NCBI GenBank assembly: GCA_027943245.1
Contig: JANDJZ010000157.1
Coordinates: 1-45,132 of the forward strand
Source of the DNA: Acanthamoeba sp. SK_2022b
Taxonomy: Eukaryota; Discosea; Longamoebia; Acanthamoebidae
DNA: 45,132 nucleotides
Direction of reading: 5' to 3'
Translations under genes and position numbers: made by a program
Part shown: positions 21,870 through 31,379 of the stretch, piece by piece
Numbering within the stretch: the stretch's first letter is position 1
Layout of the letters: the number at the start of each line of letters is the position of its first letter
The notes under the pieces: generated by a model
What the model saw: only the letters and a program-made list of their open reading frames with translations
What the model was told of the DNA's origin: nothing
Databases searched by the model: none

Positions 21870-21933
<64 letters not shown>

Positions 21934-24167
21934 GAGAAGAGAGTGGCGCACTTGCAGCTATTGTAGCTGTAGGGCACCACGAAAAGCACGATTGACGTCA
22001 CCAGACCGACCACGCAACCCTAACCCGTTCAATGGGGGTTGTTATACAGAGTCAATTAACGTTTGAGCGAGAGAGAGGGGTGGCAGCACATACCTCGAGC
22101 ATCTTCAAGCTGGGACGGCGGAGCTTGTTTATGCGAACCCACATGAGACCCAGGTTGACGGTGTTGAAGATCGCGCCCACGAGCCCGCCTGTAGTGTCGC
22201 GAAGCGATTGGTGAGCCGCGCGACACGGCCAACGACGATTCGTGACATGTAGTGGTACCGAGGATGCCCAGGATGATAAAGAAGGGAAAGTGGTAGATCT
22301 TGAAAGGGAACTCGGCGGCGCCCACGCTATGGCCGAAATCGAAGAGCCCTACACACACGCAAGCACACACGGCGGTCAGTCGCGAGCCGAAAGCGGGCGA
22401 TGGGGAACCGGAGCAGGCGTACCGGTGCGGGACCAGTGGCCCCACCGTTCGAAGACGAATCCGTTGTTGAGGAAGTTGTAGACCGCCAAGGCGATGCAAC
22501 AGCTGAAGAACACCATCGCCTACACCGCCCCGCCCCCGTCGCTTTAGATGATGACGATGATTAAGAAGAGGGAGGAGGGCGAGGAGAGCGGCCACAGCGC
22601 GCGTGTACCGAAAGAGGGCCGGTCCAGAAGGACGAGCCCTGTTCCACCGAGTAGAGCATCCCCCCTATGGGAGATCCGAATATGCTCGCAAAGCCTGTAA
22701 CACATACCGAGAGGGAGCCACTGAGCGGAGGTTCGGTCGGATGGGTCATGGGCGTGAGTTGACGCGCAGGTACCCGCTGACACGCCCGCCGACACGAAGT
22801 TACGCTTTTCGTTGTCGGTTCGGAAGGTCTTGAGGCCGTACGGCGCCAGGCGCTCAAAGAGCGACAGCTTTCCCTGCACCGAGCAACGGTGAGATGATCG
22901 TGCGGCGCGGGAAGCATGGAGAGAGAGTGCTGATATGGGCTGGGACCTGGGACAGAGTGGCTCCGATAGAGCCACCGAGCTGGAGGGAGGGCCCGGCAAT
23001 GTCGCCCACGATGTGGCCCCACTCGGCAAGCAGCAGCGCCAAGCACTGCATTGATCCATGAAAACCACGTGGGCAGCGTCAATGCGGTGAAGGGCGAGGT
23101 GTGTCGGTGGGCGAGAAGTCTTATTAGGGCGGAGGTCTGTTGGAGAGGGGAGAGGAGGACGCGCCTTCACAAAGAAGCTCGAGACTCGGAAGATGGCGGG
23201 CATCCTGATTCCGTTGAGGAAGGCTGAACCACCGCCGCCCATCAGAAGCGAGCACGGAGCACGGCATGCCACGCGATGCAGGACACAAGCGCACGCGAAT
23301 ACCTTGCAGCTCGGGCAAGCCCGAGGCGACAAAGGGGAGGAAGTAGGCCACCAGGAAAGAGGAGCACGCGGTGAGACCCGTGCTGATCCCGACGAACGTC
23401 AAGAACGGATACCAAAAGCAGGTGCCGCCGGGAGAGCCGCCACAGCCAGAGAGGACTGTGGCGCGTACGCATAGCGGTTCGCGTTAGGAGGCAGGCGTGT
23501 TCGGAGTTAAAAGCGCCAGCGTTGGGGAGCGTACGGTGTTCGAGAAGGTCGAGTTTGTAGCGGATGACGCGACGCGAGCCCAGGAAGAGGAAGAAGACCA
23601 CCAAGCCGGTGAGAGCTCCGATCAGGGTGAGCACGACGATCGTTTGTATCCATTTACTCACTGCACCCCCACACGTAACCCACCGCCATTCATTGAGTGA
23701 GGTCGATCTCCTCCCAAGGAGCTCCCGAGGAGCGGCTCACCCAGGTCGCGACGAGTGAGAGACCGCTCATAGCTCTGCTGCAGCTCATTGTCGATCGGCC
23801 CATAGTCCAGGCCCTGTGCCACCATTCACATACACAGACGGTTTCAGTGGACAAGCTACGGGTGAAATTAAAAATAAAATATATTTAATAAAGTCATTTG
23901 TTGATCGAGACGTTGGCCAGACAAATAAAAACAAAAATTAAACGAATAAACAAATAATAAACGCGATACCTCATATTTCTGTTCGGCGTCCACGCGACGG
24001 GTGAGAAGGTCGGTGTTCTCCCGTACGCTCTTACGGAACCGACGGCGTGCCTCGCCCTCAAACACTCGTCGCTGCAAAGCCACCCCGAAGGGGGGGGGGG
24101 ATTAGGACTTGAAAATGAACGCGGAGGAGGGCTGGAGTACGAAGCCGAAGGAGTCCGAAGCGGCCAT
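19564..24167 (-). CDS. CLC-family chloride channel/transporter with two CBS domains
   Basis: This is a member of the CLC-6/7 and plant CLC branch, usually found on endolysosomes or vacuoles. It has about 24 exons, from ATG 24167 (MAASDSFGF, exon 24167-24141) through 24071-23970, 23813-23741 and onwards to TGA at 19566-19564. N-terminal LDYGPIDNE matches the family. Helix B holds TIVVLTLIGALTGLVVFFLF. The first anion motif is ASGLPELQ. The second, normally GKEGP, reads DIAGP. FGSPIGGMLYSVEQGSSFW carries Gln where exchangers have the proton glutamate. The third motif is LPTGLFIPCFIVGGALG. The CBS domains are LKAKDVMNKPPVCFF with GFPVVNSKGQLVGTILRSQI, and NPVKVIETCPLTRAYRAFRT with GLRHIVVV and MITRKDLSKL. 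The tail is Asp/His-rich. The intron after SSFFVK begins GC (23164-23163). I infer an intracellular anion pathway without proton coupling. Confidence 0.9.
21289..21354. repeat. (GT)n microsatellite in a CLC intron
   Basis: An almost pure TG dinucleotide run, preceded from 21251 by an interrupted one. It lies in the intron between the exon ending GGALG and the exon encoding NINTYTILGAAA. Confidence 0.95.
21871..21930. repeat. (GT)n microsatellite in a CLC intron
   Basis: A pure TG run of about 60 bp in a different intron of the same gene, in the same orientation as the first. Confidence 0.95.
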
Positions 24168-24340
24168 GGCACAAAGGAGAGGGGAAGGGGTGGGGCTCCC
24201 TCCGGGCTAAGGTGGGGAAAAGTGGACTTAAAAGTTTGTAGTTTCACCGAGGTGAAAATAACCAAGCAGCCAAAAACCGAAGGAGCCCAGCAAGAAAAGT
24301 CTGGCAATTAAGGCAACTTCTCAAGGACCGCACACGGGGC

Positions 24341-25706
24341 TCAAACATGTTCGGTGGACAGAAGGGAGGAATCGATCGGCAGATTGCTATCCCGAGACCA
24401 CTCGTTCCACGATCCGAAATAATTCGTAGCTGCGTTTGTAAAGCAGGCATTAGCGCACCTCCTCGTACGATGATAGAGAGTCGGTACGAGGTACCCGTGT
24501 AGCCTGCATGCCTCAACTGCATCAGCGTGTTCGACGCACGGGAGCCTTTGAAGCAGTACACGATCACGTCTTGATCCGGAGTTACTCCCATATCCTGCAC
24601 CACAGAGGCAATGACCGTTGAGCTTAAAACCTGCACACATTTCACAGCGAGAAAGGAAGCTAATCACCTCGAGCGTGGCCTTGACCTCGGCTACTGGCTT
24701 GGTGTAGGCTACCCCGTCCTTTCGGTCATGGAGCTTGTACCACTCCAGCCACTTGGCACCCGGCAGGCGCCCCTTGCGCGGACAAAAATCCTTCCCTGCG
24801 CACATGGTCTGTCATCTAGAAACAGCAACTGGCACGAAGACCAAGGTCGGTACCATAGGGGGAAGAGCTGACACCTATCCACTCATCCTTGTCGCGCACG
24901 TCGAGCAGCACTGTGTCCTTTTTCGCAAGAGCTTGCAGCACATCGTCCTTCGATGCCATCAGGCTTGGGTCGGTCGGGGTCTGACGCCGCCGACGAAGAG
25001 CGTTAAGAACAGGCTCACAGTACAGGTCCGGCCGGTTCTGTGCTGCGCTTACCTGCAGCTGCGCGGGAACCACATGTGGTGTGTGGTGCGAGAGATCGCC
25101 CCCGGCCTTGCGCCACGCTGCGAGCCCACCCTGTAGCACCGACACCTGCGAGGCAGCGTACAGCCGAGCTCCATAAGGGCATAAACAAAAAACGGCACGC
25201 CGTAGCTACGAAGAGTCGAAGGAAGATAACGGGGGTTGGGGGGGGGGCGATACGTTGGGATGGCCCAGCCATTTGAGAAGGAAATAGCCCCGACACGACT
25301 GGGCGAACCCAGAGGTGAGGCCCTCTTCATAGAAGACGACGCGTTCATTAGGGCGGCCGGTAATGCCAGCCCGACGGCCGAAGAGGTCGCGGAAGGTGGC
25401 CTCCAGCGAGGCGAGGCCTCCCGAGTCGGAGGTGGCCAGGTGGGTGAAGCACTCCTCGATGCGCACGGCGCCGTCGAGATGGCCCTTATTGTAGGCCTCT
25501 TCGCCTCGGGTGTCCACCAGCACTACCCGAGGGTGGCTGCTACTGTCCTTCCCCGCAGCACCCAGTGCCTCGCGGAGCTCGTCTACCGACACCCATGGAG
25601 ACGCGGTCCGCGTGGTCATCCACCTTCGCGCGCCCGAAGCCTTCATAAACTCTCTCTGGGCCGAACCCCGTCCCCCCACCAGAGTTACAGCTCTCCTTCG
25701 CCACAT
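24341..25706 (-). CDS. Thiosulfate/3-mercaptopyruvate sulfurtransferase, two rhodanese domains
   Basis: This enzyme transfers sulfane sulfur from thiosulfate or 3-mercaptopyruvate to cyanide or thiols, in mitochondrial sulfur metabolism. Minus-strand exons 25706-25254, 25145-25053, 24980-24875, 24795-24668, 24594-24495 and 24429-24341 give 322 residues. The N-terminus is Arg/Ser/Thr-rich with few acids (MWRRRAVTLVGGRG), consistent with a mitochondrial presequence. The N-terminal rhodanese domain is inactive-type (VVLVDTRGEEAYNKGHLDGA, ERVVFYEEG, FLLKWLGHPN). The C-terminal domain is catalytic: TVLLDVRDKDEWIG, GRLPGAKWLEW, the loop VYCFKGSRAS with catalytic C274, and the family end NYFGSWNEWSRDSNLPI. 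The loop wording does not clearly separate thiosulfate from mercaptopyruvate preference. It is 173 bp from the CLC start, on the same strand. Confidence 0.92.
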
Positions 25707-26308
25707 GCCCTCTTCAAAGCGATAGCTGAAGCTGCCCGACCACGGCAGACAAATTGACACGCCGAAATATTCTTGTGTTTCCTCAGGATCAACCAATCAG
25801 GCGAGACCGGAAAACGGTTTATTAGATTGCGTGGTGCTTGCAGGTACGGGGGTAGTGCAGGACCTGGCCGGACTGATTTGATGTGGCCTCCTTTACGTCG
25901 CCCCAAGATATGGACTGTTGCGTCGACCCCTCTAAATGTGTAGGTGAAGGTTGTTTTGTATTTTATAGAGAGTGAAGCTGAAAGGCCCGGACCATCCAAC
26001 CCACCCCACTCCAGCCCAGGCGTGCCGGCCGCTCTGTTACGAAAAGAAGGAGAGCGACATCGGCCAACAGCGCGCATGAACCCGACCGCACTGCAGTGTG
26101 GGTCCGCGCGCGCATAGGCGTCTGTCGGTCTGTTGTCCCCCTCCCCCCGTGTGACCTGAGCATCATCGGTGTACAATCGCCCATCCCTGGGCAACGGGAG
26201 CGGAGAGCGCCGTCAGAGGGATAGATGGGAGGGGAGAGAGATGGGCCTGGGCTTCTCGAGAAGGGGAAGAGCGAGAGTAGGTAGAGTAGGGGCGCTCAAC
26301 CGCGCTCT
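25707..26308 (-). other. Intergenic, promoter of rhodanese gene and 3' UTR of ZC3H15
   Basis: No coding signal was found. A minus-strand AATAAA lies at 25823-25818. If it belongs to ZC3H15 its 3' UTR is about 490 nt. The rest is mixed sequence with a C-run near 26140. Confidence 0.45.
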
Positions 26309-27569
26309 CTACTCGTCGAACTCGGGGAGCTCCTCTTCGGCGGCGTCGGCGGCGAACACGGACTCGTCGACCTCCACAGCTGGTTCTCCGTCGTCGCCCT
26401 CGACGGGCCCGCGGTGCTCGTCCTGCGGCACGATCTCTTCATCCTTTTCGGTCTGTTCCTTGTTCTGCATTTCATACACGCACCCAAGACATGTCAGCAG
26501 CTGGGCACTGTGCGGTGCAGAGAGGGAACAGAGTGCGCCGAACCTTTCTGAGCTCGTCTTCGTCGTAGGCGAGATCGTCATCGCCGGCAATGAGGTCGGG
26601 GTTAAACTCGAAGGCTTCACGGCCGCTCATAACGGTCTTGCCGGCCTTAATCTGGATCTTGCGTTCGGCAGCGGCCTTCTCCTTGGCCAGCCGCTTGTCC
26701 TCCTTCCACTTCAAGAAGAGCTCCAGCGTGAGTGGCGTGGACTTGGTGAGGGCACGCCTCTCCTGCTCGAGCTGGTCCTCGAGTGTGATCTTGTCCTCGT
26801 CGTCCTCTTCCTCTTCCTTCTTCTTCTTGGCGGCGAGCACGAAGCCGGGAGGCAGCGCGTGCCGGTACATGCACTGGGTGCCGCCGTTGGGGCACGTCCA
26901 GAACCAACCGTACTTCTTCTGCTCAATCGCATCGAGGAAGAATTTGCAAATGATGTCCGTACGGTTCGAGGCACCGTGCTTCTTGTCGACGACCTCTCGC
27001 AGCTTGTTCTCGTCCCAGTTTTCCATCGTGTCCTGCTCGGATTCGCCCTCTCCATCGCGCCTGTCCGAATACAGATCGATCTTCGCTGCTTTCCGCTCCT
27101 TGGAAAGATCGTGCGAGAACTTGCAGCGATTGCCCTTCGTGCACGTGCCTGCCTTGAAGAATTGGCACACCACCGACTTGGGATCGACACCCGCAGCCAC
27201 TTGGGCCTTCTTGTCCACCACGGGCTTGAAAAGCTGATTGAGCTCCGCTGCCTTTTCAGCTGCCAGCTGCTTCTTCGACTTCACTTCTTCGCCAGGCTTT
27301 ACTTTCTGTAGTTTCAACGGGAGATCGGTTAGCATCCAAAAAAAATCGTTTAATTGAGATCGTTGCAGCACATATGCGCCCATTTTCAGGGGCGAGGGGA
27401 TCCGCACCTTGTTGCCGCCCAGGCTCTGAGTAGTTTGGTTCTTCACAGTTGAAATATACTGCTGCACCTTCTTACTCTTGTTCTTGTTCTTCATGCCAAA
27501 GGTCTTATCCTCGACAATCTTCTGGACCTTCTTCTGATCCACCTTCTTCGCGCCCTTCTTCGAAGACAT
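26309..27569 (-). CDS. ZC3H15: ZC3H15/DFRP1 (Tma46), CCCH zinc-finger partner of DRG GTPase
   Basis: DFRP1 binds and stabilises the translational GTPase DRG1 on ribosomes. Three minus-strand exons (27569-27408, 27305-26544, 26464-26309) give 359 residues. The N-terminus is Lys-rich (MSSKKGAKKVDQKKVQKIVE), followed by the conserved DKTFGMKNKNKSKKVQQYI. CCCH finger 1 is at residues 101-119 (CQFFKAGTCTKGNRCKFSH). The longer finger 2, residues 174-203, runs from CKFFLDAIEQKKYGWFWTCP to CMYRH. A Glu/Lys coiled segment follows, then the DFRP region that contacts DRG (STPLTLELFLKWKEDKRLAK, KTVMSGREAFEFNPDLIAGD). The tail is acidic. The start is the ATG at 27569; the few upstream in-frame codons lack an ATG. 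It sits 199 bp from the MKT1-like gene's stop, on the same strand. Confidence 0.95.
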
Positions 27570-27768
27570 CTTGAGTGTGCAGCCAATCAAACTTGCTTGT
27601 TCTCACCTATTGATGCTGTTGATGATGCACCCTCCTTGCCGATTGTACTTCTCTTTGAGGCCCTCCCAAATCCTTTTTCATCAATATTTCTTTCCTCCTT
27701 TCTTTGTTTCTTCCGATTTTCTGTCGGTGTGACGTCACGCTGGCAGCACGCCACAAGAAGCGCCTAGC

Positions 27769-30700
27769 CTACTGCCCATGAAGGAGCCTGTCGGCCGAGG
27801 CGAACTCGGCAAAGAGCTCGGGCGAGATGAACTGGACGTCGCGAAGGAAGACGAGGACCTTCATGGCCTGGTCCCAGAAGGCAAAGGCGTTGTTGAGGTC
27901 GGCTGTGATGTCCTTGCACGCGGGGAACTTGGACACGAGGGCCGGCATGTCATCGCCGAGAAGGTAGTACTTGATCACCACTCCCATAGCCGTGCTGCTC
28001 TCCTTCAGGAAGGGCAGCCTGCAGCGTTTGATGATGATGATGATGATGATGATGAAAGGATATTACTCGTACAGCAGTCAAGGCCGCAATTCGAGCAGAA
28101 ATGGATTGTACCTGAACGACGTGTTGATGTAGTCCTCCGGGGAGAGGCGGGCCTTGTGGGTGATCACGGCGTGAGTGGTGAGAATCTCGGTCAGGTTTCG
28201 CAGAGAGCGCTGCAGCGCCTTCACGATCGAATTGAAGCCCATCAGCTCGTGGTCAATCGGGCCCGACCACGGCTTATCCTGAATGACAAGCGAACACGAT
28301 GGTCACTCGAATTGGACTTTAACACAACAAAGTTAACCAGAGAGCGTCGAGTACCGCGTGATGGGTCATGGAAAGCAGGCTCACCACGCGGGAGATGAGC
28401 GTGATCTCCTTGGCGTAGGGAGAGTTGGCCTCTGTTCGCGAGCTTTTGCCGTCAGCAAGCAACCAACATGGGCGACATGGGAGGGGGTAGGCGTGTGCGC
28501 ACCCAAGAGCGGCCTTCTGGGTTGGGTGTGGAGCGGAGTAGGCTGGAGGTGGCCGGTCGTGAGAAGCTCAATCAAGATGAACGTCTCCTCTTCGTATTTG
28601 CTCTCGACCAGAGAGAGCGCCTTGCCCAGCACCGTCAGTTGTCGGTCTGGCGTGAGGTACCTGCCGATGGGCGGTAAGAGCGAGGACACCTCCACAGGCG
28701 CAAGCAAAACGTGCATAGAGCGGAGAATGATTGCGTAAGCTGTACCCTCGGATCTCCAGGCCTTGGAAGAGCACGGCGGCCATCAGCTCCTCCTGCGATA
28801 CGATAGGCTCCTGGCGTCACGAGGCGAGTAAAGGTCACGCGGGTGTGAGGTCACGCGGGAAGCATTGGGTGCGGCTGTGTTGTGGGAGGAGCGTACATCG
28901 GGAACGCTGAGATCCGGCGGGCCCAAGTCCTGCACCATTTGCAAAACGAAGCTCAGGCCAATGTCGGCGGCAGAGCTCTTGTTGATCTTTCGCAGCTGGT
29001 TCATGATATCGGAATGCCTCACATAGCACTTAAGATATTCGAGGATATCGTCCCTGTAGGCATGGTCGAGATCGTACTCGCTCGACGGGTCGAACCATCG
29101 AATGGTGACCTGTCCCACATAGTGGCGAATGAGCATTCGATGGCCAGCCGACAGCTTGATGGAATGTTGTTTTCGTTCACAGCGGCGAGGACAGAAGGAT
29201 CACGTACAACTCTCTTTTGCTTGTACCAGTCATGGAGGGAGAGCGACAGGATGGCCAACGTCTTGGTGCGGATGTCGATCAGATCGCCGAGCATGCGCCT
29301 GTACTCATCAGAGTCAACCTGCCAAACGCGTGAGTATACACCGCGATGAGCTGTCTTGAAGAACCGGGCAAATAGGACAGAAGACGGGGCACAAGAAGGT
29401 CGAGCGAGTAGATACCAGAGGCGGCGCTTCGAGAAGTGCGCCAGAGAGAAGGTTGTTGACTACCTGGGGCAGAATGCCGCCTTGGCACAACAGAAAATAG
29501 AGCTCGTTCGGCAGGCGCGGACTGATTAGCTCGTGCAGGTCGCTGTAATCAGTTGAGTCAGATCAGGCCTGGGATGATAAGTTGAATAGCAGTTAAGGAA
29601 AACGTGGTAGCGAATGGAACCTCGGACAAGTGTGCTTGTTGAGTGGCTCGCAAGTGCAGTTGGTGGTGAATACAACGTGGTGCCGAATGATGTTCCTGTA
29701 TGGTGCCAGAGCTAGTTAGACCGGGAGTAGGGCGACCACCCGTTGGCAGCGATCATGCTGTACCTCGTGCGCATAAACAGGTCTATGTAGTTGAGCTTTT
29801 GTACTTGAGGATGGTTGATGTGGTTCTGCACTGCGGTGAGCCCCGTCTTGTAGCCCTTGACCATTTCGTAAGCGGCTGCCACAGGCGAACGCGTTAGCCG
29901 AACCGACACGTGTGCACGAGCCAAGTGTTCAAGTAATGTAAAACCTCTGAAGTTAAAGGGTCCCTCGTGCAGCGGGGGGAACGTGGCGCAAAGATCGAAG
30001 CCCGCCAGTATGCACGCGTCGATGAACTGATCCTGCGTCATGTTCAACTCCCGCAACACAGCCGCGTGGTCGACCCACTCGTACGTTCCTTTCTGCAAGT
30101 GGCCACACAATACACAGCAAGCGTCAGAAGAACACTGCAAAAGAGCACGGTGAGCGCTTGGGTGGACGAGCGCAGCAACTGGCCCGCGGAGCGCCACCTC
30201 GAAGTCGATGCTGACGACGATCCGAGAAACGCCGAATAGCAGAAGTTCGAGTCCTGCATACACGGTTTGCACATAGCCCTGCTTGGCGTCTGCGAGCCAG
30301 GCAAGCTGAAAGAAGCCACCACAACGTGAACTCACGCAGCACTACGTTCAAGTGGGAAAGGAATAGGCGAACCTGAGGCCACGAATAGTAGGGAGCCCGC
30401 ATGAACTCGACACTGTGAGCATGAAAGTGCTGCAACACCTCCGTGATGAAGTTGAGGCTAATGTACTTCTCTGCTCGAGCCAAGTGTAGATAGAGCGTGC
30501 AGAGTCAGGCGCTGGACACGGCGAACCAGTGCCCACAAAAGGTTTTGAAGGTCGTACCGCCGCCTTCGAAGAGGGAAGCGGCCTGGGAGATCTGACCCTT
30601 GTAGTAGGCTTCCCATGCGCTGCTCCTCTTCTGCGCGCGAGTGTCGGCACCGCCGCCGAGGAAGGGGCGATCTTTCTTCACCAGATTGAGGCCAGAAAAC

Positions 30701-31102
30701 ACGAACAGCGGTTTCACGGAGGCCTTCCTGACGGTTGAGCGCACATCAACAGTTCAGTCACGAATGAGTGCAGCACGAACGAGGAGACGTTGATAATGTA
30801 CTTGAATTTGTCGAGTTCTGAGTCCACTGCGTGAGCAAGGGTGAGAGGCGCTCCGCCGGTGGCGACCTGGAAGGGCTCATTGACAGGAAGTCTCTTAAGC
30901 CAATTGGCACCTTCGATGCCAAGCCTCGTGTGCGCCAAAGAGCTGATATTGCCCGTTTGCACGAGCCTCCTCTCGCTGAGGAATTCTAGAATTCCAGTCG
31001 AGATTCATTTTCAGTGTTGAAATCGGGCTGGGGGGCGAGAAAAATCTCAAGGGCAAGGAAAGAAGAAGAGGGCAACAAACCTTGCAGCCCACGAATCGGC
31101 AT
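27769..31102 (-). CDS. MKT1: MKT1-like XPG-family post-transcriptional regulator
   Basis: Mkt1 is an XPG-nuclease-like protein that, with Pbp1/ataxin-2, controls translation or stability of selected mRNAs in yeast and trypanosomes. The gene has roughly 15 exons. The first, 31102-31081, encodes MPIRGLQ and joins in phase 1 to EFLSERRLVQTGNISSLAHT, the family's opening helix. Next come the XPG N-region (RLGIEGANWLKRL, KPLFVFSGLNLVKKDRPF), the I-region (WPQLAWLADAKQGYVQTVYA, GLELLLFGVSRIVVSIDFE) and WVDHAAVLRELNMTQDQFID with FDLCATFPPLHEG. The C-terminal MKT1 domain ends FISPELFAEFASADRLLHGQ. The first metal-binding acid of true XPG enzymes is in GIE rather than GID, so nuclease activity is doubtful, as for yeast Mkt1. 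Internal exon borders were not all fixed. The gene is divergent from CNOT1. Confidence 0.85.
28031..28054. repeat. (ATG)n microsatellite in an MKT1 intron
   Basis: Eight tandem ATG units between two C-terminal coding exons of the MKT1-like gene. Confidence 0.9.
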
Positions 31103-31379
31103 GTTTAACAAGTCGCTCTTCTGTGTTCACAAAACAGGCCTGTGATCCAGCTCGAGGCAGCAGACCAATTCGAAAAGAAACAATAGGAAAAGAAGTGTTT
31201 TCATTCTTTCTTTTATCAGCGAGAGGGACCAAAAACGGTGCTTTTCTTTGCAGTTGTGCGGAAGAGACGAAAGGTTGGTTCTCGCAAACACGTTGTAAAT
31301 GTCCCAATCTGGAAGGCGAAGACGCAGCAAGTCTTCATCGTCACCGAGTCCCGTTTGGAACACGCCTGTTTCGCCCACT
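31103..31379. promoter_or_regulatory. Bidirectional promoter region of MKT1 and CNOT1
   Basis: These 277 bp lie between start codons facing away from each other. The middle is AT-rich (31160-31260) with T-runs. An in-frame plus-strand ATG at 31299 lies inside; it has a poor context (T at -3) and would lengthen CNOT1 by 27 Ser/Arg-rich residues. Confidence 0.5.

Noticed and set aside
26169..27311. Open frame of 380 codons on the plus strand
   Set aside because: It mirrors the ZC3H15 exons, whose zinc fingers are unmistakable. The antisense product is a Leu/Ser-rich shadow.
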